Positions 1 to 7,544 of a DNA stretch of 10,430 nucleotides are shown here, piece after piece. The position numbers and the translations under genes are program-made. A model generated the notes under the pieces. The model worked only from the letters and a program-made list of their open reading frames with translations. It had not been told where the DNA came from and searched no databases. Origin of the DNA: Roseiarcus sp. (GTDB taxonomy: Bacteria; Pseudomonadota; Alphaproteobacteria; Rhizobiales; Beijerinckiaceae); NCBI GenBank assembly GCA_030153205.1, contig JASLHV010000041.1, positions 1 through 10,430 on the forward strand, read 5' to 3'. Position 1 is the stretch's first letter, and each line of letters starts with the position of its first letter.

Positions 1-597
1 CCAGGCGAGATGCGGCCGAGGCTCAACGACGGCAAGGTCGATCGTCAGGGCCGTTTTGTCGCCGGTTCGATGGATTTCGAAGAGCGCGATCCCGTTGGCA
101 AACTATTCCGACTCGATCCAGACCTTTCACTTCACACTTTAGACGCTGGCGTGATTTGTTCGAACGGGCCTTGCTGGAGCCCCGACGGAACTACATTTTA
201 CTTCGCCGACACCGGGCGGCGGGTCATTTACGCCTACGACTACGACACCACATCCGGGAATGTACTCTCTCGCCGGGTGTTCGCGAGTTTCGAAAAACTA
301 CGCGGTTTGCCGGACGGGGCGACTGTGGACGAGGAAGGTTATGTTTGGAGTGTCGAAGTCTATTCGGGCCGACTTATTCGTTTCGATCCTCTAGGCGTGA
401 TCGATCGGGTCGTCGGCCTGCCTGTGCAGTCGACGACGAGCCTGACGTTTGGAGGCGCGGATCTCGACATTGTCTTCGTCACATCGATGGCTAGGCCGAT
501 GGCGGGCCAATATCATCGCGAACGAGAGGCCGGCTGCCTTTTCAAGGTCGAGGGACTTGGCGTGCGCGGGTTGCCCGAGCCACGCTTTGCCGGCTGA
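1..597 (+). CDS. SMP-30/gluconolactonase/LRE family protein, 5'-truncated by window edge
   Basis: The SMP-30/regucalcin family comprises six-bladed beta-propeller, metal-dependent lactonases acting on sugar lactones and related esters. The frame is open through base 1. The ATG at 10 is internal, because the codons before it (P-G-E) align with P-G-K in the intact downstream paralogue, so roughly the first 92 residues lie outside the window. Visible family motifs are RLNDGKVD (substrate-side Asn), SNGPCWSPDG (metal-ligand Asn), FADT, PDGATVD (metal-ligand Asp) and the C-terminal LPEPRF. All match the neighbour at equivalent places, so the visible part appears catalytically intact. The stop TGA lies 19 nt before the next gene, whose Shine-Dalgarno sits in that gap, suggesting one operon. 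The exact substrate is unknown; gluconolactone, pentonolactone or a non-sugar lactone are all possible. The family call is secure, the reaction is inference. Confidence 0.88.
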   Translation, partial: PGEMRPRLNDGKVDRQGRFVAGSMDFEERDPVGKLFRLDPDLSLHTLDAGVICSNGPCWSPDGTTFYFADTGRRVIYAYDYDTTSGNVLSRRVFASFEKLRGLPDGATVDEEGYVWSVEVYSGRLIRFDPLGVIDRVVGLPVQSTTSLTFGGADLDIVFVTSMARPMAGQYHREREAGCLFKVEGLGVRGLPEPRFAG

Positions 598-605
598 AAC
601 GCAGT

Positions 606-613
606 GGGAGGAG
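606..613 (+). promoter_or_regulatory. Shine-Dalgarno of the second SMP-30 gene
   Basis: GGGAGGAG ends 3 nt before ATG 617, with its GGGAG core 6 nt away. This fixes the start of the second SMP-30 gene at 617. The same frame is open back to 449, but that extension lies inside the preceding gene and is not needed. Confidence 0.7.
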
Positions 614-616
614 TTC

Positions 617-1495
617 ATGCGCATTGAAGTCATTGTCGATGTGAAGACGACGCTCGGAGAGGGTCCGCTCTGGGATGCCGAGCAGGAGCGGCTTTATTGG
701 ATCGACAGTTTTGATGGCCGCGTATTTCGCGCCACTGCCGCTGGAAGCGAGATTCGCTGTTGGGATGTGCCTCAAAAAATCGGCTCGATGGCGCTGCGTA
801 AAGATGGCGCTGGCGCCGTGGTGTCGCTTCAACGCGGCTTTCATCTCCTCGATTTCAAGAGTGGCGATGTCGAACTCATCATCGACCCCGAGCCGGGCAA
901 GACCAACAATCGTTTGAACGATGGCAAAGTCGACAAGCAGGGACGTTTTGTCGCCGGTTCGATGGACACGTTGGAGGAAGGCCCAAATGGCGGCCTCTAT
1001 CGCCTCGACCCTGACTTTTCGCTCCACAAATTGGACGATGGAATAATCGTGTCAAACGGACCCTGCTGGAGTCCCGATGGCGCCACCTTCTATTTTGCCG
1101 ATACATGGACCGGCGAGATCTGGGCCTATGATTATAACCAGAAAACTGGCGCGGCGACCAATCGGCGAACTTTTGTAAAAGTGGACACATCGCGCGGCGG
1201 CGCCGCAGATGGTTCGACTGTCGATTCGGAAGGGTGCGTGTGGAATGCGCTGGTTTATGATGGCCGGCTCGTCCGTTATGATCCCAGCGGAAAGGTCGAG
1301 CGCATCATCGAGATGCCGGTCAAGAAAGTGACGAGCGTGATGTTCGGCGGTCCCAAGCTCGATATTCTGTTCGTCACGTCCATGGCTAAGCCACCGCTTC
1401 CGCGATTTCCCGGCGATGGCGCCCTGCGCGGCAGTTTGTTCGCCATTTATGATCTCGGTATTAAAGGAGTTCCCGAACCGCGATTTGGCGCCTAG
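617..1495 (+). CDS. SMP-30/gluconolactonase/LRE family protein (intact paralogue)
   Basis: A 292-residue protein of usual length for the SMP-30/regucalcin lactonase family, probably cytoplasmic since no signal peptide is seen. By analogy with regucalcin, the metal site would be Glu15 (LGEGPLW), Asn147 (SNGPCWSPDG) and Asp198 (ADGSTVD), with Asn101 (RLNDGK) contacting substrate. All four are present. Start 617 is chosen for its strong Shine-Dalgarno and because the protein then begins just before the family's first strand (EVIVDVKTTLGEGP). It is clearly related to the truncated gene upstream: the two share the motif order throughout and a 23-nt identical stretch (52-74 and 944-966), but differ at many residues elsewhere. 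The acyl-CoA synthetase starts 29 nt downstream. Likely reaction is hydrolysis of a lactone to the open hydroxy acid; the substrate is not determinable. Confidence 0.92.
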   Translation: MRIEVIVDVKTTLGEGPLWDAEQERLYWIDSFDGRVFRATAAGSEIRCWDVPQKIGSMALRKDGAGAVVSLQRGFHLLDFKSGDVELIIDPEPGKTNNRLNDGKVDKQGRFVAGSMDTLEEGPNGGLYRLDPDFSLHKLDDGIIVSNGPCWSPDGATFYFADTWTGEIWAYDYNQKTGAATNRRTFVKVDTSRGGAADGSTVDSEGCVWNALVYDGRLVRYDPSGKVERIIEMPVKKVTSVMFGGPKLDILFVTSMAKPPLPRFPGDGALRGSLFAIYDLGIKGVPEPRFGA

Positions 1496-1501
1496 GAAAT
1501 C

Positions 1502-1521
1502 AAAGGTCGCCAGGGACCTTT
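1502..1521 (+). promoter_or_regulatory. Hairpin overlapping the ribosome-binding site of the acyl-CoA synthetase gene
   Basis: AAAGGTC (1502-1508) and GACCTTT (1515-1521) form a perfect 7-bp inverted repeat with a 6-nt loop. It lies between the SMP-30 stop and ATG 1525. The only plausible Shine-Dalgarno (AGGGA, 1512-1516) straddles the loop and the right arm. It is followed by AAAA rather than a T-run, so it is not a typical intrinsic terminator. It could reduce or regulate initiation at the ligase gene; that role is inference. Confidence 0.4.
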
Positions 1522-1524
1522 AAA

Positions 1525-3138
1525 ATGGAGTGGAAAGCAACACATCCGCCGGCAAGCCGTCGCGAGGCCCACTACGGAAATCGCATTGTCTCGTGCTTTG
1601 TTGAGCGGCCTGCGACCGTGCTAGCAATGTTTGCGGAAACGATCGCAGCGAACCCCGAAGGCGAAGCGATCGTATGCGACGGACGCCACTGGACCTGGGG
1701 AGACGTCGAGGCTGAAACAACGAGGATCTCTGCATCCCTGGCTAAGCGAGGTATTGTCGCCGGGGATCGCATCGCCCTACTTTTGGGCAACCGGCCGGAA
1801 TTTGTTCTGGCGCTCTACGCGATCTTGCGGCTCGGCGCCATCGCGGTCCCGCTAAGCATGCGCTACCAAACGGCGGAGATTGCATTTGCGCTACAAGACT
1901 GTGGCGCCGTCGCGCTGATCCATGATGCAACAATTGCGGCGCGCGTGCCCGCACAGGATGATGTCTCCGAGTTACGCTTGCGATTCATCGTGGGAGACGT
2001 CGACGCCTCTCCTCCAATCGGAACGGAGATGTGGAGCGTCCTGACCGAGACGGCAGACTCAATTATGGCCCCCCATGTCGGCCAAGAGGACACTGCGATC
2101 ATCCTTTATACTTCGGGCACGACCGGGCGCCCGAAGGGCGCAATGCTGTCCCATCTCAATTTGATCAATTCCGCGCTTGTCTACAAACACTGTTTCGCGC
2201 TCTCGAAAGCCGACCGTTCAATCGCCGCCGTCCCGCTTTCACACGTGACCGGACTGGTGGCTAATATGCTGGCCATCGCCGCATGCGGCGGCTGCCTCAT
2301 TATTCTTCCAGAGTTCAAGGCCCAAACTTTCCTGGCGCTCGTCGAGCGGGAACGTGTGACGCATACGATCATTGTGCCCGCGATGTATAACCTCTGCCTG
2401 CTATCGCCGGACTTCGACAGTCGCGACCTTTCCACTTGGCGCATCGGCGGTTTTGGCGGCGCTCCGATGCCGGAACCGACGATCCAAAAACTTGCCGACA
2501 AAGTTCCCGGCCTCAAATTGATGAACGCTTATGGGGCAACCGAAACGTCCTCGCCTTCGACGATCATGCCGGCTTCCGAAACGATGTCCCGACTCGCGAG
2601 CGTTGGCCTTCCTGCGCCCAATTGCGAAATCCTCATCGTCGATGACAACGGCGTCGAGGTTCCTGTCGGAGAGACTGGGGAGATCTGGATCAGCGGTCCG
2701 TCGGTCGTAAAAGGCTATTGGCGTCGAAAGGACGCCGACTCGGAGTCCTTTGTTGCCGGGTACTGGCGAAGCGGCGATATCGGCAAGAAGGACGAGGACG
2801 GCTTTGTCTACATACTCGACCGCAAGAAAGATATGATCAACCGCGGCGGCTTTAAGATATATTCGGCCGAAGTCGAAAGCGCGCTGGCGTCCCATCCTGG
2901 CGTCGTTGAGAGCGCCGTCATTGCGCGGCCCTGCCCGGTCCTTGGTGAGCGCGTGCATGCTTTTGTGACAGTGCGTACGCCGGCGCCCACGCCATCCGAA
3001 CTACAAGCTCACCTGGCAAGGACCTTGTCCGACTATAAGGTTCCGGAAACTTTCACGCTCTCTGGCGAACCGCAGCCCCGCAACGCCAATGGTAAAATCC
3101 TGAAACGATTGCTTCGAGACTCGTTATCCCAAACGTGA
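1525..3138 (+). CDS. AMP-forming acyl-CoA synthetase (class I adenylate-forming ligase)
   Basis: A 537-residue cytoplasmic enzyme that activates a carboxylic acid as acyl-AMP and transfers it to coenzyme A. The ANL-superfamily motifs occur in order: phosphate-binding loop TSGTTGRPKG (196-205), YGATET (336-341), the ATP-ribose Asp in YWRSGDIG (Asp418), the hinge DRKKDMINRGG (432-442), and the catalytic C-terminal Lys524 in NANGKILK. Length is normal for medium/long-chain or aryl-CoA ligases. No motif separates fatty-acyl from 4-coumarate/benzoate-type substrates. ATG 1525 is preceded by a modest AGGGA at about 8 nt, placed in a small hairpin. It sits 29 nt after an SMP-30 gene, consistent with activating the acid released by a lactonase. 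The stop TGA is 2 nt from the stop of the convergent hydrolase gene. Family certain, substrate unknown. Confidence 0.93.
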   Translation: MEWKATHPPASRREAHYGNRIVSCFVERPATVLAMFAETIAANPEGEAIVCDGRHWTWGDVEAETTRISASLAKRGIVAGDRIALLLGNRPEFVLALYAILRLGAIAVPLSMRYQTAEIAFALQDCGAVALIHDATIAARVPAQDDVSELRLRFIVGDVDASPPIGTEMWSVLTETADSIMAPHVGQEDTAIILYTSGTTGRPKGAMLSHLNLINSALVYKHCFALSKADRSIAAVPLSHVTGLVANMLAIAACGGCLIILPEFKAQTFLALVERERVTHTIIVPAMYNLCLLSPDFDSRDLSTWRIGGFGGAPMPEPTIQKLADKVPGLKLMNAYGATETSSPSTIMPASETMSRLASVGLPAPNCEILIVDDNGVEVPVGETGEIWISGPSVVKGYWRRKDADSESFVAGYWRSGDIGKKDEDGFVYILDRKKDMINRGGFKIYSAEVESALASHPGVVESAVIARPCPVLGERVHAFVTVRTPAPTPSELQAHLARTLSDYKVPETFTLSGEPQPRNANGKILKRLLRDSLSQT

Positions 3139-3140
3139 AC

Positions 3141-3977
3141 CTAAGCGATTTTTACTATTCTAAATCCTTCAACTTCCTTGAGGACCGGATAGCCTTTCCA
3201 GCGCTCGATGTCGTGCAGGATCACCAAGTTATTCAAGTCTCCGCCAAGTTCTTCGTTCATTTTGTCGATTGTTTTGATCTGCTCCCAAACGCTGCCAACC
3301 GCGTTATTGAGCGGCACAAATACCCCATCGTCATTATGACCTGTGAACTGACGACGCGAGTAGACGCAGTCACCCGAGATGACCCGGCGCCCAGCCTCCG
3401 TCTCTATCACGACGAATTGCTGCCCGATCGTGTGGCCGCTACCGAGCCTTACGTGGACGCCAGGCAAAACATTGTCTTTATCGCCGTCGATAAGGGTAAC
3501 ACGATGCACGATCGAAGCTTCGAGCGCCGTGCGCAGATTGTCGGGATCGACAATAGCCGTGAGATGGCTGAAACGCTTCGGTAGCGCGATCGCTTCGTAC
3601 CAGGACAGCAGCTCGCTCTTCTGAATATAGATATGAGCCTTCGCGAATTCGGCGATTGAGCCCATATGGTCGAAGTGGGCATGCGTAATAAAGATATCAC
3701 TGATGTCATCGGCGCTCAGGCCGATCTCAGATAGCATGCGAAGCGGGGAGATCCACGTGGGTATTCTAAATTTTCGGGCAAAATTCGATCGAGGATGTTC
3801 CTGGATAAATCCAGTGTCGACGAGAATGTTTTTATCGCCTTTACGTGCAAGAATAAACGAAAACGGTAAGTCCATGACGCCTTCGTTGTACATCCCGCTT
3901 ATCAGATCGACCCAAGGCTGGTCCTTCGACCGAGCGAACTCCATTACGAGAACTTCCCAAGTGTCGGCCCGCTGCAT
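3141..3977 (-). CDS. Metallo-beta-lactamase-fold hydrolase, N-acyl homoserine lactonase-like
   Basis: A 278-residue hydrolase from the preferred start at 3977. It carries the HxHxDH zinc motif HAHFDH (99-104) plus His182 (SGHTIG), Asp203 (SGDCVYS) and His255 (LHDIERW), a complete dinuclear zinc site. Tyr206, three residues after the bridging Asp, matches the mechanistic tyrosine of AiiA-type lactonases. These features favour lactone-ring hydrolysis over beta-lactam or thioester hydrolysis. No signal peptide is seen, so it is probably cytoplasmic. An in-frame ATG at 3989 overlaps the permease stop as TGATG, but 3977 has GGAGG 5 nt upstream and is more likely; the earlier start adds four residues. 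It is the last gene of a CUT2 importer operon, so its substrate is probably the imported compound or its derivative rather than a quorum signal (inference). Confidence 0.87.
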   Translation of the reverse strand: MQRADTWEVLVMEFARSKDQPWVDLISGMYNEGVMDLPFSFILARKGDKNILVDTGFIQEHPRSNFARKFRIPTWISPLRMLSEIGLSADDISDIFITHAHFDHMGSIAEFAKAHIYIQKSELLSWYEAIALPKRFSHLTAIVDPDNLRTALEASIVHRVTLIDGDKDNVLPGVHVRLGSGHTIGQQFVVIETEAGRRVISGDCVYSRRQFTGHNDDGVFVPLNNAVGSVWEQIKTIDKMNEELGGDLNNLVILHDIERWKGYPVLKEVEGFRIVKIA

Positions 3978-3988
3978 TTTGCCCTCCA

Positions 3989-4984
3989 TCAGCTTTCTGC
4001 AAGTATACGTCCTAGGCTGGAAAGCCCGACCGCGGCGATTAGGATAGTTCCTTGAAAGATATACTGCGAGAACGTCGGAGCTCCGAATATGTTGAGCCCA
4101 TTAAAGCCGAAGACTATGATCAGCGTACCGACAAAAGTGCCAAAAACGTGAAATTCGCCGTCTCGAAGCGTTGCAGATCCTAAAAAGACCGCCGCGAATG
4201 CGGTTAGCAAATAAGCATCGGCCGCGCTGGTTGTGCCGCTGCCGAGGCGTGAGGCCAGCAACACGCCTGTGAGGGCTGCGCACACGCCTGAAATAACGAA
4301 ACCCAAAATCTTGATTCTGTCGACGGCGATCCCAGCAAGCCTTGCTGCCGCGGGATTGCCGCCAACCGCTTGGATTTCCTGTCCGATGGAAGTGCGCTCA
4401 ACAAGAATCCATAGGCCGGAAACGACGAGCGCCATAATGATGATTGGATTGGGAATATGGAAAAACCACCGTCCTAGCGCCAATTGCAAGAAGGCCTCCG
4501 GGACACCGGCTACGATGGGAACGCCGGCCGAATATGCGAACGAAAGTCCAACGATGACTGTGCCGAGCCCCAGCGTAGCGATCACGGAGTTGACTCTTAG
4601 CTTCGTGACTATAAGCCCGTTTACAATTCCTATTACCGCGCCGAGCGCTAGGACGACAGCAATTGAAAGCGCAATGGGTAGTTTAGTCTGAACGATAAGG
4701 CCCGTGACGAGCACGCCATGAAAGCTCGCGGCATAGCCGATGGAAAGGTCAAGTTCTCCAACGATGACCGCCAGCGTAAGACCGCCGGCAATGATCATTG
4801 CAAGCGAAGCCTGATTGAGTACGTTAATGAAATTGTTGAACGTAGGAAAGGCGTTCGGCGAGAGGAAAGAAAAAACGACTATCATAAGGAAAAGCCCGAA
4901 GATTGTCGCGAACCTCGCAAATATGCTCAAGCGAACTTTCATCGTCGGCGACAATCGACGCGCGGCGGTTGAAAGATCGTTCAT
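3989..4984 (-). CDS. CUT2-family ABC transporter permease (RbsC/XylH-like)
   Basis: A 331-residue inner-membrane permease that, as a probable homodimer, forms the channel of a ribose-type sugar importer. It is strongly hydrophobic, with about ten predicted membrane segments after a short basic cytoplasmic N-terminus. Family motifs are GELDLSIG (76-83, usually GGIDLSVG) and the cytoplasmic ATPase-coupling loop AVGGNPAAARLAGI (206-219). ATG 4984 is preferred because it overlaps the ATPase stop as ATGA, has AGGTCGAT just upstream, and gives the usual family length. The same frame is open to an ATG at 5017, but that adds 11 residues inside the ATPase gene. Its own stop overlaps the alternative start of the hydrolase gene. 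Tight coupling to both neighbours implies co-translation from one mRNA. Confidence 0.93.
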   Translation of the reverse strand: MNDLSTAARRLSPTMKVRLSIFARFATIFGLFLMIVVFSFLSPNAFPTFNNFINVLNQASLAMIIAGGLTLAVIVGELDLSIGYAASFHGVLVTGLIVQTKLPIALSIAVVLALGAVIGIVNGLIVTKLRVNSVIATLGLGTVIVGLSFAYSAGVPIVAGVPEAFLQLALGRWFFHIPNPIIIMALVVSGLWILVERTSIGQEIQAVGGNPAAARLAGIAVDRIKILGFVISGVCAALTGVLLASRLGSGTTSAADAYLLTAFAAVFLGSATLRDGEFHVFGTFVGTLIIVFGFNGLNIFGAPTFSQYIFQGTILIAAVGLSSLGRILAES

Positions 4985-6531
4985 ATCGACCTGGTCTCCT
5001 CGACATCTGCGTAGCACGCGCCAATCACGCGATCGCGTGTAAGGTCTCCGCCAGAGAGCTCAGCCACAATACGTCCTTCGACCATTACTAAGACGCGATC
5101 GCAGAGATCGGGCAGTTCTTCCGGCTCTGAGGAAATCACAAGAACAGCCATTCCCTTTCTCGCCAGCTCACGCACCAGCCGATGGATTTCCGAGCGCGAG
5201 CCAACGTCCACGCCACGCGTCGGCTCGTCGAGTATCAGAACCTTGGGTGAGGCCTGAAGCCAACGCGCTATTAAAACTTTCTGTTGGTTCCCTCCGCTGA
5301 GATGCGCGACGAGAGCATCTAAGCTCGACGCTTTGATCGCCAGGTCACGCATGGTTTTCTCAGCAGTCGCTTTCCATCGGCGTCTCGCTATCAGCGGCAA
5401 TCCTCGCGAGACAACAAGTGCGTCAAGACTGACCAAGCTCAAATTAAATGCTATGCTCTTCGAGAGAAACAATCCTTCGGAGCGCCTCTCCTCGGGGACT
5501 AAACCGAGTCCCGCGTCTACCGCCTCGGAACATCGCTTTGGCGCAAAAGCCTTCCCGTCGAGCGTCATTGCCCCTTGATCAGGGCGATCCGCGCCAAAAA
5601 GCAACCGAGCGAGCTCGCTTCGTCCGGCGCCGACAAGTCCGCCTAGTCCTAAAACCTCGCCATGGCGTAAATCAAAACTGACGTCTTTGACTTTTGGATA
5701 ACGCGCTAATCCTCGCGCTGAAAGAGCTACGGTTCCTAGGGAGGAACGGTGCTCGGACTTCTTTGCATGTTCGATCGATCGTCCAATGATGGCTTCGACG
5801 AGTTCTTGCCTCGTAAGTTGCGCGCGGTCGAATTCGTTAACGGAGCAACCATCACGAAAGACCGTGACGCGTTGGCAGAGCTCAAGAATTTCGTCGAGAC
5901 GGTGTGAGACGTAAAGGACGGCAACGCCGGATCGCTTCAGATCTCGGATAATGTCAAATAATCTCGCACATTCCGCCGTCGATAGCGCGGCGGTAGGTTC
6001 GTCCATTACGATAAGACGCGCCTTGCGCACAAGGGCGCGGGTGATGTTGATCAGCCAGTTTTCGGCTGTTGACAGACCCTTCACGCTTGCCCCTAACGGC
6101 GCTGTCAGACCGACGCGGTCGGCGATCGGTCTGACCTCGCGTGAGATTGAACGCCAGTCGACCATGCCGAAACGAGTACGTTTTGGAAGACCCAGCATGA
6201 TGTTTTGAAGCACCGTCATGCCAGAGACAAAGGCAAGCTCTTGGTGGATAAAGCTCAAGCCAAGTTCATTGGCGAAATGCGGATCGCTTATAGATAGGGG
6301 ACGTCCATCGATAAGAATCTCGCCACCGTCAGGTCGGATGAGGCCAGCTAGAATTCGGATAAAAGTCGACTTGCCAGCGCCGTTCGCTCCGACAAGGCCA
6401 TGCGTCTCGCCACTCAAGACTGACAGAGACACATTCTTCAACGCTTGAGCTCCGCCAAATGATTTGGCGAGGCTCTTTACAGAGACAAAAGGGGGCTCTG
6501 AGCGCGCCCCCGATTGCACGAGCGCATTCAT
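4981..6531 (-). CDS. CUT2-family sugar ABC transporter ATPase with two nucleotide-binding domains (RbsA/XylG/MglA-like)
   Basis: A 516-residue cytoplasmic ATPase energising the importer, with two fused ABC domains as in RbsA. Domain 1 has Walker A GANGAGKST (48-56), Q-loop Gln97, signature LSTAE (153-157), Walker B with DE at 177-178, and switch His210. Domain 2 has a degenerate Walker A, GLVGAGRSE (298-306, Arg304 for Lys), the CUT2 hallmark VPEERRSEGLF (345-355), signature LSGGNQQK (411-418) and LILDEPTRG with DE at 435-436. Arg in the second Walker A is usual for this family, so domain 1 probably does most hydrolysis. Its own signature is weak, ENW replacing the usual Gln-rich stretch. ATG 6531 follows the binding-protein stop by 13 nt and has only a weak GAG Shine-Dalgarno, suggesting translational coupling. 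The sugar specificity cannot be told. Confidence 0.95.
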   Translation of the reverse strand: MNALVQSGARSEPPFVSVKSLAKSFGGAQALKNVSLSVLSGETHGLVGANGAGKSTFIRILAGLIRPDGGEILIDGRPLSISDPHFANELGLSFIHQELAFVSGMTVLQNIMLGLPKRTRFGMVDWRSISREVRPIADRVGLTAPLGASVKGLSTAENWLINITRALVRKARLIVMDEPTAALSTAECARLFDIIRDLKRSGVAVLYVSHRLDEILELCQRVTVFRDGCSVNEFDRAQLTRQELVEAIIGRSIEHAKKSEHRSSLGTVALSARGLARYPKVKDVSFDLRHGEVLGLGGLVGAGRSELARLLFGADRPDQGAMTLDGKAFAPKRCSEAVDAGLGLVPEERRSEGLFLSKSIAFNLSLVSLDALVVSRGLPLIARRRWKATAEKTMRDLAIKASSLDALVAHLSGGNQQKVLIARWLQASPKVLILDEPTRGVDVGSRSEIHRLVRELARKGMAVLVISSEPEELPDLCDRVLVMVEGRIVAELSGGDLTRDRVIGACYADVEETRSI

Positions 6532-6544
6532 CAGCTCGATCGGC

Positions 6545-7507
6545 TTATTTCAATGCTGCAGGATGGTCGGCGGCAAATTTGTCGATTGTTCCACCCGTAA
6601 CGAGCACCGCTGGGACTTCGACGGCCTTTGGATTCCAACTCGGCCCCGCCTTCACGATGTCGGGCAGAAGTTTGATCATGTTGTACCCTTCGGTGTAACT
6701 GTCTTGCCAAGCCGTCGCCGTCATCAAGCCCTTTTTTATGTCCTCGAGCGCCTGCGCATTGCCATTTACGCCGTAAACTTTAACATCCGTACGGTCTTGA
6801 GATCGTAAAGATCCGATCGCGCCTATCGCGGGATCGTCCCAGCAGCCCCATATCGCCAGGTTTTCATTCCCGGCTGGATGCGAAGCGAGCCACGCATTCG
6901 CATACTGCGCGCCGTCCTCGAAGTAGCCTGGAATCCGTACTTCGTTCTTGGTCACTTTTATGTTGGGATAAGCTTTAAGCGCATTGTCCAGCTCAACTTC
7001 GCGATTCCGGCAAACTTCACCGGTGTGATAGGTAAGTTCGAGAATCGAGCCTTTGCCATCCATGTTCTTTATCATCAGGTCATCGACCGGCGCCGTCATC
7101 GGGCCGCCTGAGCCGTTCGTGGCGGCGACACTGCCGCCGAGGCCGCCCCCCCAGGTCACAACAGGAATTTTTGCATCTTTCGCGGCGGCAAGCCCCGCGC
7201 CAATTGAAGAATAAGGGAAGACCATATCGACAATCGCGGTTGCGCCGCGTTGCGCAAAATTCTGAATAGCGGCATTTGCCTGGTCCGCGTTACCCGCAGC
7301 GTCAATGACAGAGACGCTCCATCCTATTTCCTTCGCCGCTGCTTGGGCCCCTGAAATATAGCGGGCATTGTTCGCTTCCGTGGCTGAGATCGAGACAATG
7401 CCGACGAGTGACGATTCAGCGAGGGCGGTCCCGGCCAGGCACGCTGTGAAAGCCGAGCTGCAGAGCGCAAAGAGAGCGCTTTTTGAAGCTTTTCTCATCA
7501 TCGCCAT
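6545..7507 (-). CDS. Periplasmic substrate-binding protein of a CUT2 sugar ABC transporter (type I fold)
   Basis: A 320-residue precursor. Residues 1-30 are a Sec signal peptide: basic RKASK, a hydrophobic core, and probable cleavage after ALA30 before ESSL. The mature part follows the Peripla_BP_4/RbsB pattern: N-terminal strand VGIVSISATEANNA, GADQANAAIQ-like DAAGNADQANAAIQNF, the GATAIVD strand, WGCWDDPAIGA in the second lobe, and VYGVNGNAQALEDIKKG near the hinge. It delivers ligand to the membrane transporter. ATG 7507 has GGAGG 5 nt upstream, although three further Met codons follow within the first four residues. It is the first gene of the operon and lies just downstream of the CpG-centred palindrome at 7545-7560, so it is the likely regulated promoter-proximal gene. 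Cys16 and Cys23 lie in the signal region without a convincing lipobox. Ligand unknown; sugars, polyols or furanone-like compounds are possible. Confidence 0.92.
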   Translation of the reverse strand: MAMMRKASKSALFALCSSAFTACLAGTALAESSLVGIVSISATEANNARYISGAQAAAKEIGWSVSVIDAAGNADQANAAIQNFAQRGATAIVDMVFPYSSIGAGLAAAKDAKIPVVTWGGGLGGSVAATNGSGGPMTAPVDDLMIKNMDGKGSILELTYHTGEVCRNREVELDNALKAYPNIKVTKNEVRIPGYFEDGAQYANAWLASHPAGNENLAIWGCWDDPAIGAIGSLRSQDRTDVKVYGVNGNAQALEDIKKGLMTATAWQDSYTEGYNMIKLLPDIVKAGPSWNPKAVEVPAVLVTGGTIDKFAADHPAALK

Positions 7508-7511
7508 TTTT

Positions 7512-7518
7512 TCCTCCC
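7512..7518 (-). promoter_or_regulatory. Shine-Dalgarno of the binding-protein gene
   Basis: Read on the - strand, GGGAGGA lies 4 nt before ATG 7507. It is the strongest ribosome-binding site in the transporter operon and fits high expression of the binding protein relative to the ATPase, whose site is weak. Confidence 0.65.
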
Positions 7519-7530
7519 ATCGATCCGGCC

Positions 7531-7536
7531 ATTTTA
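7531..7536 (-). promoter_or_regulatory. Possible -10 element of the transporter operon
   Basis: TAAAAT on the - strand matches five of six bases of the sigma-70 -10 consensus. It lies 23 nt upstream of ATG 7507, which would place transcription start just before the Shine-Dalgarno. No good -35 hexamer is seen at 16-18 nt, so this is a weak call. If correct, the palindrome at 7545-7560 covers the spacer and -35 region, a typical repressor position. Confidence 0.3.
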
Positions 7537-7544
7537 GCGAACGT

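Noticed and set aside
449..616. Upstream extension of the second SMP-30 frame (ATG at 449)
   Set aside because: It lies inside the first SMP-30 gene, and the start at 617 has a strong Shine-Dalgarno and matches the family N-terminus.
542..1027. 161-codon - strand open frame across the SMP-30 junction
   Set aside because: It spans two real + strand genes and their intergenic Shine-Dalgarno; no domain is visible.
2401..2958. 185-codon - strand open frame opposite the acyl-CoA synthetase
   Set aside because: It is antisense to conserved ligase motifs and is explained by codon bias in a G+C-rich gene.
3135..3584. 149-codon + strand open frame opposite the MBL-fold hydrolase
   Set aside because: It is the antisense of a well-supported gene with full zinc motifs, and shows no recognisable domain.
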